Source: Notolepis coatsorum
Taxonomy: Eukaryota; Chordata; Actinopteri; Aulopiformes; Paralepididae
Assembly (NCBI GenBank): GCA_963971535.1
Contig: OZ020592.1
Coordinates: forward strand, 59,407,060-59,471,059
Direction of reading: 5' to 3'
Length of the DNA: 64,000 nt
Position 1 is the first letter of the stretch. Each line of letters starts with the position of its first letter. Shown here piece after piece: positions 9,510 to 20,299 of the stretch. Below the pieces are notes generated by a model that searched no databases, was not told where the DNA came from, and saw nothing but the letters and a program-made list of their open reading frames with translations. The position numbers and the translations under genes are program-made.

Positions 9510-12186
9510 CTCCCTCTCTCCCCCTCTCCCCTCCCAGTAACCGGGTGTTTACAGAGGGAACCTGCAAGCTGCTGAACCTGGTGATCTCAGACCTGGTGGA
9601 TGAAGACTTTGTGGTGAACCGCCGGCAACAGGCCGCCTCCGCTCTCCTCTTTGGGATGGTTGCCCTGGTAACCAAACCCGGCCAGACCTTCGCCCCTCTC
9701 ATCGGCACATGGCTGCTCTGTGTCTACACGGGTATGAACAGACGGACAGAGATCTTTATAGGCGCTTTCACTGGAATTCTGTTGCTAGGGGGACAGTTTG
9801 GATCCAAGTGCATTTCCTGGCCGCTATTGTAGTGAACATTGCAACAGGAAATAAACTTGGGTCCATTTAGTTTTATGTTGTCAAGTTGAAGCCGACTGTA
9901 GCGATGGACGGATGCACACTACAAGGTTTTGACTTAAAAGTTGTGATCCCAGTTAAATATTCAAGATCAATTATAGACTTATTTCTCATCTTGTTGATGC
10001 TGTAAACCAGGGGTTCTCAAATTATATTTTTTCACTATCCCATTTTATTTAGGATTTTATTTTGGCGACCCCACACTTAACACTTTCAGTGCCATAACGT
10101 TGATTAATGTCCTTGAGTGCCAGCATCCACTTCAATGATAGCGTTAAAAACGCATAATCTATGTTTTAAATTATGGCTATGTGTCTAATCTGCTCGTCGC
10201 TTATCAATGACTTGTTAGCAGTCAACATTGTCGAAACGGATTGTTTTCTAATCGGTTCATATCCTTTTTATAGCATTTTGAAAAGCTATCGTTTTCTTGA
10301 AAATTTTCGGAAAATAGAAAGATTCCCTCATAAACGGCATTTATTGGAATATTCTCGAATACACTAGACACGTTGTCATTTGTCTGCCTATTTATGAATC
10401 GTTTTCAAATAAACGCTAGATTATCGATAGTATATGTGTACTTATGCACGCTATAGAAGCGAGCTGAGAAATCGATTCTCTCATTTCCTCAACAGCACAC
10501 ATATACACATACGGGACACGCTGTTATCTCAGTGAAGACAGCTCTGATTATCCTAAAACTGGTAACATAGACTCCTTACCTTAGATCAGATGTTCTCCAA
10601 AAAGATTATTCCAATTCCTGATCGCCATTCCAAAAATCGATCGCGTTTATTGATTGATTATTGGCTGCTGTAAATATATATTCCAGGCTGCTTTGCATCT
10701 CGCGATCACTTCCCTCGTCATTTCATTTTTTTTTATCATTTTTTTTTTTATTCGTACATGGAATTACCACAGTCCAACAGTACATATTCATATAATTCAC
10801 CAAAAATACCATGGCCGAAAGGAACAGGAAGAAGAAAAAATCTTATATATACCTGCCCCTACACACACACACAACACACCGATAGACATATTGTGTAAAA
10901 CCAAACAGAATATACCCATTTTGCAAAAAAAAAATATATTTAACATCAACACAACCAAATTAAATCAACATAAATAAACCCATTTTGTCTATCTATCAGT
11001 CAAACTACATATTTTTAGGTTCATTCATTTACACACACACACACCCCCACACACACACACTTATATAATGTATTATACTTCTATATACTATCTAATTTCT
11101 ATTTTATTATAATATAACTAAATCATACTATTTATTCTACACCATATTGGTACAGTATTATACAATATTTTAATATATTATTATTCTATGTTACGCTGCT
11201 ATATACTATATTACTATACTCATACTGGCCTACACTACAACTCTATGCTACGTCATCCTGACACGCTAAACTGCAATATTATACTAAACTGTGCTATACT
11301 GTCTATGTATCTTTTCTTTGCACAACCTTTGAATGGCCTGCAGTTACACAGGGATAGACGATAGGGGGCGGTATTTTCCCATCGGAGCTCCTAGAGGGGC
11401 TGCTGTACCAACGGGAGACTCGGTTGATGAAATATGAATTCAGATCGCTAATAAAAAAATCAAACGACAATTTGCGTCGTCGGCACTCAACGGGGGGCAT
11501 GAAAAGACCACATAACACGTCGCTGGTACTCAAAGTGTTAATGTATAGCGTAATTTCAATGTGGAATTAAGGAATATCAAAATAAACGCACACGTTGTTG
11601 AACTTGATCATGCATATTTATTAGAAAATTTTATTACAGCACTATGTTATCAATACACATTTATAAAACAAGGCATATTTAGCCAAAATATGTTGCCAGA
11701 ACATAAAAAAAGGGAAAAGAAACATTGTCACCTACCCACGACCCCACTTTGGGTCGCGACCCATAGTTTGAGAACCACTGTTGAATCTAGACATGTGGAG
11801 AAGTGTAATTCTGACGTGGCTGAAGTCCTTAGTGAGCAGTAGTGAATCTCAAACCTATATTGAAATGAATCCGATCCCAGACGTTCACATGAACTCACAT
11901 GTTCCTCGTCCACTCTTTCCGTCCACACACAGGCTTTGATATTTTTGAGAGGAAGCCTGCGCCCGACTCCGTGGCGACGGGGCCTGCTGTGGCCCCTGGC
12001 GTGGCGCCCCTGGCCCCCCTGCGCCTGGGCTGTTTCCACATGCTGGTGTTCGTGCCCATCACCTGCGCTCTGCTGCAGCTGGCAGCCTGGTCCCGCTTCA
12101 CGCTCCACGGCCGCAGACTACAAGGTATCAAGACCCAGAGGCAAGGAGCCCAGTACAGTCACCTCATTGATGTCAAGGCTATATAA
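2957..12186 (+). CDS. mfsd13a: MFSD13A/TMEM180-like transporter, C-terminal four coding exons
   Basis: Four exons (2957-3053, 4369-4540, 9538-9731, 11933-12186) join in phase with GT/AG junctions. They encode about 238 residues ending at a TAA after DVKAI. Recognisable stretches include [58 protein letters not shown] and [11 protein letters not shown]. These are characteristic of TMEM180/MFSD13A, a polytopic major-facilitator-superfamily membrane protein whose substrate is not established. The segment covers the last transmembrane helices and the cytoplasmic tail (ending SHLIDVKAI). The N-terminal exons are not in the window. The introns are swollen by transposons: the 5-kb intron before exon 9538 holds a nested hAT cluster, and the 2.2-kb intron before 11933 holds a hAT with a piggyBac inside. 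The reading frame is intact in all four exons, so I see no sign of decay. A fish paralogue (mfsd13al) is the main alternative name. Confidence 0.9.
3773..3897. mobile_element. piggyBac-type MITE, palindromic
   Basis: TTAA (3773) is followed by CCCTTTCACTGCCACACGACAG. The reverse complement ends in TTAA at 3864-3867. The right half is duplicated once more up to the TTAA at 3894. TTAA targets and terminal inverted repeats are typical of piggyBac-derived MITEs. Confidence 0.7.
3990..4323. repeat. imperfect inverted repeat, probable MITE
   Basis: About 100 bp (3990-4093) recurs as its reverse complement at 4226-4323 with a 130-bp spacer. Both ends read GGTCAGTAACA outward-in. The right arm stops 45 bp before the acceptor of the exon at 4369. 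Confidence 0.7.
4369..4540 (+). CDS. mfsd13a: mfsd13a exon (172 bp)
   Basis: The acceptor is CTCTGCAG|GG and the donor is GCTAG|GTATGAG. It encodes [20 protein letters not shown] and a helix rich in Leu and Met. It ends two bases into the Ser codon of SNRVF, completed by the next exon. Confidence 0.9.
5163..5272 (-). repeat. L2 LINE 3' tail
   Basis: Reverse complement of the conserved L2 3' end (TCGCTTTGGATAAAAGCGTC, CAGCTAAAT). The same tail occurs at about 9115-9215, 27535-27650 and 45795-45903. Confidence 0.75.
5876..7390 (+). mobile_element. tRNA-derived SINE interrupted by a hAT
   Basis: The head GGCGGTTAGGTGGCGTAGCG resembles a tRNA A-box region. GTTCGAATCC is a good B box. The body and tail (GGGATGGGAGAAAAT, then an A-rich end) match the copies at 24263 and 47137. 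A 1-kb hAT element (6272-7281) splits the SINE body. Confidence 0.7.
6272..7281. mobile_element. non-autonomous hAT element with perfect 8-bp TSD
   Basis: The ends read CAGGGGCGTCAATTT and, inward from the right, CAGTGGCGTCATTT. Both arms then carry GGCAAGGTATGGC. The target duplication TAAGTGCG is perfect (6264-6271 and 7282-7289) and lies inside the SINE. There is no transposase. A poly-C run (about 6562-6581) and the end of a further palindromic element (about 6630-6695) lie inside. Confidence 0.85.
7652..8130. repeat. palindromic element with TTCGAA-rich ends
   Basis: The left end GGGCTGTCCCCGAAC runs into TTCGAACGAACGTTCGAACC. The right end is ACGTTTGGGCTCAGCCC, preceded by the complementary GAATTCGAATGCCAACG block. 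A related end is seen at about 6630-6695. It is probably a hAT MITE, but no clear target duplication was found. Confidence 0.45.
8220..8513 (-). pseudogene. hAT transposase fragment (ZBED5-like)
   Basis: The frame includes [40 protein letters not shown] and [16 protein letters not shown]. This pattern is seen in hAT-family transposases and their ZBED5-like relatives. It is a fragment with no catalytic residues visible, and it lies within the 5712-9400 hAT element in antisense to mfsd13a. Confidence 0.6.
8575..9215 (+). mobile_element. L2 LINE, 5'-truncated 3' end
   Basis: Disrupted coding sequence shares [20 protein letters not shown] and [10 protein letters not shown] with the copy at 26735, followed by the L2 3' tail ending in an AAATG-rich end. 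It carries an in-frame stop and frame changes relative to the other copy, so it is dead. Confidence 0.8.
9446..9530. repeat. (CT)n microsatellite abutting a splice acceptor
   Basis: About 60 bp of pure CT runs into CTCCC-rich sequence and ends at the CAG acceptor of the mfsd13a exon at 9538, so it supplies that exon's polypyrimidine tract. Confidence 0.9.
9538..9731 (+). CDS. mfsd13a: mfsd13a exon (194 bp)
   Basis: The acceptor is CTCCCAG|TA and the donor is ACACGG|GTATGA. It encodes [35 protein letters not shown] and [17 protein letters not shown], the most diagnostic part of the family. Confidence 0.92.
10008..11780. mobile_element. second copy of the CAGGGGTTCTCAAA hAT family
   Basis: The ends CAGGGGTTCTCAAAT and (inward from the right) CAGTGGTTCTCAAACTATGG match the 5712-9400 element, as does the internal block with CTTGATCATGCATATTTATT. 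The 8-bp flanks no longer match well. A piggyBac-like element occupies most of its interior. Confidence 0.65.
10077..11541. mobile_element. piggyBac-like element flanked by TTAA
   Basis: TTAA at 10077-10080 and 11538-11541 encloses ends CACTTTCAGTGCC and (inward from the right) CACTTTGAGTACC. The first 580 bp match the element at 14254. The flanks rejoin as hAT sequence, which confirms the boundaries. The interior is AT-rich with short CA runs and no transposase. Confidence 0.8.
11933..12186 (+). CDS. mfsd13a: mfsd13a terminal coding exon
   Basis: The acceptor is CACACAG|GC. It encodes [13 protein letters not shown], an Ala/Pro-rich linker, [20 protein letters not shown] and [20 protein letters not shown], and ends with a TAA stop after SHLIDVKAI. 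Confidence 0.92.
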
Positions 12187-13195
12187 GCCAGGAGGGAAAC
12201 TGATCCGGGACCAGCACTGCGGTCTCTTCACGAGGTGAGGACTGAAGAGAAACTGATATGCCAACACTCGTGGACAACTTCACGCAAGTCAAGCGGCCAT
12301 TGTGTCTGGGATACACGACACTACTACTCCCCCTGCCTGTGGAAGAGGGTGCCTCACGTGACCGGGCGTACCAGCCGTTGGGACGGGACAGTCTTGCACG
12401 GGGGACTCGGGGAGGCACATGAAATGTCACGTTTATTTTTTTAAACAAATCTTGCCTTATTTTGATATTAGAATAACAGAGACTTATATTTATATTTGAA
12501 CTAATGACCAAATGATGAACGTAGAACCAATCAATCTGGGACCAAGCCCACAGCCGCTCGGGACGAGGGCCGCTTCTCGTTTTACAGTTAGTAACAGTAC
12601 AAGTTCCTGAATGTTCTTTACCACTAAATAAATCACAGACATGGATCAGGTTTACCAAAGTAAAGTCGGGGGTCGCCACAAAGCTAGATCATTTCCCCAA
12701 TTTGTCGTTGTTATCGTGTTGTGGAGATTTAGAAGAATTGTGTGAAAATGGCGCGTGTTAGTTGACGTGACGTGGACACTGCGTGTTAGTTGCACAGAAG
12801 AGGTGATACGTCGTGCTTTTCTGTTGCCTTCGTACAGGACGCCCAGCACTCTTTGATATTGAGAAAGATGATTTGTAATTGATCTTGTATCGAGTCTCAA
12901 CTAGATCTTGCACAAAACTGCCAACCTTTTGTAAAGTATCGTATTCAACTTCATTGTCTACTCGTGTTACAGCATACATAACACTGTGTGACTTTTAACA
13001 TAGTTGAACATTGGTAACAGTATACGTTTCTATGCCGATTAAATCTACATTTATGCCGTTTAAAAAAAGAAGTATTTTTCTGATTATGGAAGGAATGTCA
13101 GTTTGTTGTTTTCACCATATCTTTGTCTACCAGTAGCATTAATGCTGTACCGTGGTGACTGTTTTACTGCCAATAAATACATTCCATATGTTTTC
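12187..13195 (+). other. mfsd13a: mfsd13a 3' UTR (probable)
   Basis: Sequence after the stop codon has no recognisable repeat. AATAAA signals occur at 12627-12632 and 13172-13177. The second is followed by TGTGATGTGT, a GU-rich element, so cleavage just after about 13190 is likely. Confidence 0.55.
13172..13177 (+). terminator. mfsd13a: candidate poly(A) signal of mfsd13a
   Basis: AATAAA with a GU-rich stretch about 25 bp downstream. An alternative AATAAA is at 12627. Confidence 0.5.
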
Positions 13196-13261
13196 ACTGT
13201 GATGTGTAATTAATATCTACATGATTTTAACTGTAATGTCCATCTAAGCCAAGGTATTAGT

Positions 13262-13530
13262 CTAATCAGAGAGATTGAGGGATTGATATATGGATAGAGA
13301 TGGAGGGATGAATAAATAGAGATGGAGAGATGTGTGTGCATATATGGAGAGATGAATATACAGAATGATGGATGAATATAGAGAGGTGGAGGGATGAATA
13401 TTTAGAAAGATGAGATGAATATATCGAAAGATGGAGGGATGAATATTTAGAACGGAGACGGATATAGAAAGATGAATATATAGAGGGATGAATATATTAT
13501 AGATAGTGATGGATAGTGATGAATATATAG
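13262..13530. repeat. GATGAATATATAGA-type tandem repeat
   Basis: Degenerate tandem units of GATGAATATATAGAGAGATG. The same kind of repeat resumes at 18390-18430, on the other side of the 13534-18385 element, so the array was split by that insertion. Confidence 0.75.
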
Positions 13531-14249
13531 ATATAGTGCTGTGGCTTAGCACCAGATTTGAGAAGGATGTGGACGCGCCGGACAAAAGCACAAAATTTTT
13601 CCCACGTGTTCCTCATCATCATAGCTTTCATTTTGGGGTAGGGGCCACGTCATCATGATGGATTTCAAGATGGCCGCCATGTAAAATCAAGGTTCTGCCC
13701 ATTAATAAATATCTTGGTCCATAGCGTGCTCAATATTTGAGCGAACACAAAGGTATTGGTATCCCTGTAAACTAGAGAAGCTAAGCTTTACATTGGTATC
13801 ATTTTCATTAAGCCCAACTGTTGGGAAGGTGGTTTTAATAGGAATTTATTCAAAATTATGTTCAATTTTCGCCTAGAAAAAACTGCCATGCTCATCTTCC
13901 AAAAGGTCCCTTGGCCGTTCACATGAATATATCAGAGTGAACATTGGTTTTATTGGTACCCACAAGCCTCTTCTTTCCAGACATACCCACTTTGTCCAAC
14001 TTGCATGCTATTTGGGGCAATAATCAAGCAGGTTTGTGTATGTGGTACAAATGTGTCGAACATTCTAACAACTGCCAAAAATGTGAATGTTGGGTTAGGG
14101 TTTGTTGTTAGAACGTTGAACATAGAAGATCAATTTTGGTGTCAAACTACACATTTTCTGGGTCAATAAATGTGTTAATGCTATGAAGAATGTCACCAGA
14201 TTAATATTTGTACCATTCTAACAACATATTTACATAATTTTGTACTTGT

Positions 14250-16061
14250 TTAACACTTTCAGTACCGGCCATTAACATGGTAAAGCATGGTTAAATGCCA
14301 CCACCCACTTCAATGATAGCGTTGTGAACGCATAATCTCTGTCTTAAATTATGGCTATGTGTCTAATCTGCCTGTCGCTTATCAATGACTTGTTTGCAGT
14401 CAACATTGTCAAAACGGATTGTTTTTTTAATCAGTTCATTTCCGTTTTATAGCATTTTGAAAAGCCCTCGTTTTCAAGGAAAATATATAGATTCTGTGAT
14501 AAAAGGCATTTACTGGAATATTCTGGAATACACAAACACGTTGTAATTTTTCGGCCTATTTATGAATCTTTTCCAATCAACGCTAGATTATCGATAGTAT
14601 AAATGTGTATTTATGCACGCTATAGAGGCGGGCTGAAATATCGATTCTCTCATTTCCTGATCGCGCACACACAGACACACACACGCATAGGGCAAACGCT
14701 TATATCTCTGTGAAAATAGCTCTGATTATCCTAAGACTGGTCAAATAAATTCCTTACCTGAGATCAGATGTTATCCAAAAAGATTATTCCAATTCCTGAT
14801 CGCCATTCCAAATATCGATCACGCTTATTGATTACAGTGTTGGTACTGTAAATACATAATCCACGCGTTTTCCGGGCCGGCGAGCACAATGGATTCTTCA
14901 GTTGGCTTGAGGGAAAAGTAAAATGAGGAAACTGGCCTGGACAGTCCTCTGGCGCCCCCGGGCGGTCTGTTCACGGTGCTACAGGCCGCCGCCCTTCGTA
15001 TGGACTTTTGTGTAGACATATTGTCAAGTCTGTTGTCTGTCTTGCTCCCTGTGTATCTCCCATTATACAGATGTTCTAGTCTCCCTTGTATTCCTTGTGT
15101 TATGTTACAATGTTTATTCCTGCCTGTTAGTTCAGTGTCTAGTCTCCTTCCCTTGTATTCATGTGTCCTGCCTGTCAGCCCCCAGCTGTTCCTTGTCAAT
15201 TATAATTAGTCCTGTATATATTCATGCTGCCCCTGTCTTCCAGTGTCGCGTCATTGTTTTGTTGTTAGGTTTTCCCGTCAGTACCCTTCCGTGCTGTGTG
15301 TATCTCCGTATCTCCTGTGTCAGTACCTTCCCGTATTTGTAGTCCATGTTCTCCAGCATTGCTGAGGTTTTGTTTTCCCCTGTAACGTGTGCCTGTTGGC
15401 TGTGCTCAGTAAACCTATTATTATTATCGGAACGTCGCCTCGTCTCTCTCACTCCACTTTGTCCTGCGATTGAATCCTACACCTCTCCTGAACTCCGAAT
15501 CCTCACACCCCCTTCGTCAGTGTAAAGTAATGGGGTGCAGTTACACAGGGAGAGGTGGCGGTATCTTCCCAATTGAGCTCAGAGAGAGTCTGCAACACTA
15601 GCGTGAGGCTCGATTGATGAAATATGAATTCAAATCGCCAATAAAAAAGAAACGACAAACAAACGCTATATAGCGTCGGGGGCACTCAAAGGTCGGCTGA
15701 ACCGTTTAAGATCTGGGGTTGGTCGCTTTAAAGCATCATTAAAGAAGTGGGGCCTGGCAGACAGCGCTGCATGTGAGTGTGGAGACCCTGAGCAGACTGT
15801 TGACCACATCCTGACCATCTGCCCCCTATACAAACCACCCTCGGAAGCCAGCCTCTTTGATGTGGGACCAGAGTTAAGGGCATGGCTACAAGATACGGAG
15901 TTGGACCTCTGACGTTACACGAAAGAAGAAGAAGAAGATGAAATATGAATTCAAATCGCCAATAAAAAAGAAACGACAAACAAACGCTATATAGCGTCGG
16001 GGGCACTCAAAGGTCGGCATGAACTAACGACAAAACTCGTCCGTGGCACTCAATGTGTTAA
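14250..16061. mobile_element. piggyBac-like element 2, TTAA-flanked
   Basis: TTAA at 14250-14253 and 16058-16061 encloses ends CACTTTCAGTACC and (inward from the right) CACATTGAGTGCC. The left 600 bp and the right 200 bp match the element at 10077. It interrupts the left arm of the long-arm transposon, which resumes immediately after 16061. Its middle (about 14880-15520) is unrelated sequence with an LTR-like look (AGTAAACCTATTATTATTAT, CTGCGATTGAATCCT), which I cannot assign. Confidence 0.8.
15698..15936 (+). mobile_element. 5'-truncated LINE with 82-bp target duplication
   Basis: The frame encodes the C-terminal end of a LINE ORF2: GRFKASLKKWGLADSA, then CECGDPEQTVDHILTICP, a C-C-H-C zinc knuckle. 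A stop and a (GAA)n tail follow. The flanks 15616-15697 and 15937-16018 are the same 82 bp, so the target duplication is unusually long. The GAA tail resembles those at about 56130 and 56205. The clade (I/Nimb-like is one possibility) is not resolved. Confidence 0.8.
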
Positions 16062-16410
16062 CAGTCAGACATGCATGAATCGAATAGAAATTTTATTAGG
16101 ATCACTCGTTACATTTATTATTATTATCATAACTCTTTAGCCGTATAGGCGTATTTAACTGTTATGGAGATATTTTCGCGGGTCTTGTGCAGTGGTCTCG
16201 TGCCCGCGAAAATATCAGAATGTTTCATACAAATTCCCGCGGTATACTGGCCAGCTCTCAGTGCGCGTCTCGTGACAGCTGTCGTGGCTTAGCGCAGCCA
16301 GAGGACAGCTTGATAAGGGACATGTTTAAAAAGGCAAAACATAATATAACAGGTAAGTCAAGTGTCCTTACTTTAGTTATCAAAGGTGGAATCTCTGGAC
16401 AGGGTCTGGA

Positions 16411-16776
16411 CAGGGTTGCACTTCCGCGTTCGGTTTGCGCGATCTGATTGGCCACTGACGTTTCTGTGCCAATCGTGTGACGCCTGTTTCTGCACCTATT
16501 TCCGCCTCGAACAGCCTGCAAACTACCTAACGCCTAGTTTATCACTGGTTAAGCTTAGGCGACTCTTTCGAAGTTGGTTAAGGTTAGAGTTTGGAATCAG
16601 GGCTGGTGTTCTATCGCCCTGCTCTAAGACAAACTCTAACCTTAACCAACTTCGAAAGAGTGCCTAAGCTTAACCAGTGATAGAAACAGGCGTCACACGA
16701 TTGGCGCAGATGTCACATGACCAGAAACGTCAGTGGCCAATCAGATCGCGCAAACCGAACGCGGAAGTGCAACCCC
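16411..16776. mobile_element. foldback MITE
   Basis: The outer arms begin GGGTTGCACTTCCGCGTTCGG and include GATTGGCCACTGACGTTTCTG. They recur as reverse complement at the right end. The central parts (CACTGGTTAAGCTTAGGC and its complement) also pair. The whole 366 bp can fold into a hairpin with a short loop near 16610. Confidence 0.8.
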
Positions 16777-16794
16777 GTCAGTGAAAATATTCAT

Positions 16795-17080
16795 GCCGCT
16801 AGCAAAAGACAGGAAGTGGTGAAGGCAGCGTGACCTCCCACACGTTACACTTCACCAATGAGAGTCCGCGCTGCCAGGTGAAAAGAGAGCCGCTGGCTAT
16901 CTCTGCATGTGTCGGAGGAAGCATGTGGTAGTCCTCAGGGCTCCCTAGACCGACCAGTAGGGGGCACATGCGCACAATGACCAGGTAGGGGAGGGGGGAA
17001 TTGGTACAACGACTAAAATTGGGATGGGGGGAAAAGTACAGAAAAATCAGGCGGAGAAAAAGAGGATTAAAAAAAAATAT
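16795..17080 (+). repeat. partial tRNA-derived SINE (3' part)
   Basis: The sequence resembles the body and tail of the 5876 SINE (GCTGCCAGGTGAAAAGA, GTGTCGGAGGAAGCA, AAATTGGGATGGGG, A-rich tail). The tRNA-like head is missing. Confidence 0.6.
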
Positions 17081-17298
17081 ATATAGAATATCAGGCATAA
17101 AATGGTTATGCGATTAAAATGCCATTAATTAGATTAATTAATTACAAATCCTGTAATTAATTAGATAAATTTTTTTAATCGCCTGACAGCACTAATAATA
17201 ATACATGTAATTTATTGAAGTTCCTATGTCTCTGTGCCACCTCCCTCCGCCATAACTTTACGAGATAATTTGTTCTTATAGTAACGAGTGATCCTAAT

Positions 17299-17658
17299 TA
17301 GGGATGCTCGATATTGGCTTTTTTACCGATACCGATGTACCAATATTGTCCAACTCTTCATTTACGATACCGATATCAACGATACCGATATATGCAGGGT
17401 TTCCCCCCCCCCAAAAAACGGAATAATTTCAGGTAATTAACATTACATATCTCTTGTCGTGGAATTAACACATCATTCATTATGCATACTTTTGACAATA
17501 AAAAATATATAAATGTGTTCTTACTTGCTTGCCTGGGTAAATAAAGGTTAAATATATATATATATTTTTTTTAACCGATACCGATAATTTTCGATATCAC
17601 ATTTTAATGCCAATATCGGCTGATAATATCGGTAGGCCGATAATATCGGACATCCCTA
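17299..17658. mobile_element. hAT MITE with perfect 8-bp TSD
   Basis: The ends are TAGGGATGCTCGATATTGGC and (inward from the right) TAGGGATGTCCGATATTATC. The duplication ATCCTAAT is at 17291-17298 and 17659-17666. It interrupts the right arm of the long-arm transposon. Confidence 0.85.
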
Positions 17659-18388
17659 ATCCTAATAAAATGTCTATTCGATTCATGCATGCCTGACTGT
17701 TAAACAAGTAAAAAATGATGTAAATATGTTGTTAGAATGGTACAAATATTCATCTGGTGACATTCTTCATAGCATTAACACATTTATTGACCCAGAAAAT
17801 GTGTAGTTTGACACCAAAATTGATCTTCTATGTTCAACATTCTAACAACAAACCCTAACCCAACATTCACATTTTTGGTCAGTTGTTAGAATGTTCGACA
17901 CATTTGTACCACATGCACAAACCTGCTTGATTATTGCCCCAAATAGCATGCAAGTTGGACAAAGTGGGTATGTATGGAAAGAAGAGGCTTGTGGGTACCT
18001 ATAAAACCAATGTTCACTCTGATATATTCATGTGAACGGCCAAGGGACCTTTTGGAAGATGAGCATGGCAGTTTTTTCTAGGCGAAAATTGAACATAATT
18101 TTGAATCATTGCCTATTAAAACCACCTTCCCAACAGTTGATACCAATGGAAAGCTTAGCTTCTCTAGTTTACAGGGATACCCATACATTTGTGTTCGCTC
18201 AAATATTGAGCGCGCTATGGACCAAGCTATTTATTAATGGGATTTTACATGGCGGCCATCTTGAAATCCATCATGATGACGTGGCCCCTACCCCAAAATG
18301 AAAGCTATGGTGATGGGGAACACATGGAAAAAATTTGGTGCTTTTGTCCGGCGCGTACACATTTCTTTGCTAAGCCACCGCACTAATA

Positions 18389-19611
18389 GTGATTGATGGA
18401 TATATAGAAAGAGATGGATGAATATATTGTCATGGTCAGGCTCAAGACCATAACGAATAGTGGACCAACACACCAATACTAAAGTTAACAATGATTTTAT
18501 TTAAATAATCTAAATGTAACCAAAAGAGAACAAACCCTGGTGTTATGGTCCATCAGTGTGAATGAAGGGTGTGGCATGATGTGAAGATGTGCTGTAAAAA
18601 CCAAACATAACCCAGAGAACTAAACACACTGTCCATGGAAAACAAAATGAGAGGGGAACAAGAGATTCCCCATAGAGAGAGATACATAGAGAGACAGAGA
18701 GAGAGAGGAAGCAAGGGCGAGAGAAAAGGAGATGATACATTTAGTCATAAAAAACATAGATAATGAGAGAGAGAGACTTTATAAGCTATCTCATAGGTAC
18801 TGCCCATTAGACATCAGCCACCTCTCTGTAGTGGAGTGTATAGAAATAGAATTGTTAGGATGTGGCCAAGTGGTGGAAAGGGGAGTCTGAGGCAGGATGT
18901 CATCACCCTGTGTTTTGTTTAAAAAAGAAATATTCACCAGCACAACTAGGCCCTTGGCTATGGGAACTAGCTCTGCCTTCTCAAGCAGTCTGAGTCCTCT
19001 GAGAGGAGCTTCTGTCACAGGCTTTATCCTGGAAGCTCCTCCTACAGAGACAAACCAAAATCAACATACAATCAAATCAAGAAATACGGACATTATTTCA
19101 CCACTTAAATAATTATGTAAAAAATGTATACATTATTCCATATCGACCTATAATTACAAAACACCAAATAGTGTTTATGGCACTTTAAAACTATATTCCC
19201 TTCATACTATGAAACCCCCCTCTGTACTACATTCCGGATCTCCCCTCTAGAAAAGGTTTTGGCCTCTCCCAGTTCTGGTTGGGCAGCCAGAGTTTCTACC
19301 AAGTGTGAGCACAGAGACAAAACAGGGTATTTATCAAATAAACTAAATGACAGCATGCGTTTGTCTTTTATGCATCTGTAAATGGGCTTAACCAGCATAC
19401 ATGTACAATACAAACCAAGACAAAGGCCTACGCTAACTGTTTGCCTAGCATGGCCACATGTGGGGGACCAGGGCTAAATTGATTAAGACTGTTAGGGGTA
19501 ATAATTACAATTCAGAGAGATAACCCATTAACCATACACAACTATCCACAATTATATGCCGGTGTTATAAATAGAAGAGTGGTGTGTGTATGGCCAATGT
19601 GCATCCTACTT
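18389..19611. other. unassigned intergenic stretch
   Basis: It starts with the GATGGATATATAG repeat and holds GA-rich sequence (about 18665-18780). About 60 bp around 18705-18765 (GGAAGCAAGGGCGAGAGAAA, TTAGTCATAAAAAACATAGA) recurs at 43527-43587. I see no coding exon. Confidence 0.4.
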
Positions 19612-20220
19612 AGAGCTTAGAGTAGACGACAGAGTACAGCAACTTGCAATGGGCCTGGTCTACAAGATACACCTACACTACACCTAAGATACCCATGTAC
19701 CTGTCGAAATACTTCCTAAAGGTCAGTGAAGTCCACGACCACAACACCAGAGGGAGTTCCACAAATCACGTTCAACCCAGATTTGGCTCAAACAAGGGAA
19801 TAAACACATTTCACAATTATACCACAATAATGTGGAACGCCCTACCCACAGCCGTAAAGGAATGTGAATCCCTACCCTCCTTCAAAACCGCTCTCAAAGA
19901 GCACCTACGGGTGGCTGCAATTAGAAAATCACCCCCACCCACCCAACCCCCTCCAATGTACAGTTTCTTCCCCTTCGGATGTATATTGCTTTATGATCCC
20001 TTTTTCTTACACAGTACTGTATATTTGTATGTCTTGTATGTCATAAATGTCTTGATGAATTGAAAATGGAGGACCCTTATGTAAACAAGACAAAAGTCTT
20101 TTTCTGGTCTTCATCCTCTTAGCAGTTGTTAGTATTGAGCTGTAGGCCTACTGTATTCAGTGTATTGTACCCATTCTGCAATCTGTTAATAAAGTTTTCA
20201 ATCAATAAATCAAACGTATA
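19612..20220 (+). mobile_element. CR1/Rex-like LINE 3' end
   Basis: The frame carries the RT C-terminal tail ([40 protein letters not shown]). A 3' UTR and an AATC-type tail follow (TTTTCAATCAATAAATC). It corresponds to the 3' end of the longer copy at 44315-48638. Confidence 0.8.
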
Positions 20221-20299
20221 GGGCATGGGATAGCCCCATGACAAGAACACAGATTAGAACAGCAGCAAACAGGGCTGGTACCTGATCGGGACAATATGG

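Larger units (their letters stand above)
13534..18385. mobile_element. long-inverted-arm transposon, copy 1
   Basis: The ends are TAGTGCTGTGGCTTAGC and its near reverse complement GCTAAGCCACCGCACTA. The flanks carry ATA at 13531-13533 and 18386-18388, a 3-bp target duplication. The left arm (13534-14253, continuing at 16062-16110) is the reverse complement of the right arm (17281-18383, less a 360-bp hAT MITE), so each arm is about 0.75 kb. No transposase frame was found. The centre holds a foldback MITE and a partial SINE. A second copy is at 54168-59229. I do not recognise the superfamily. Confidence 0.75.

Noticed and set aside
13534..18385. CACTA (EnSpm) transposon
   Set aside because: The 3-bp duplication fits, but the element begins TAGTG and ends CACTA, the opposite of CACTA elements, and no transposase supports it.
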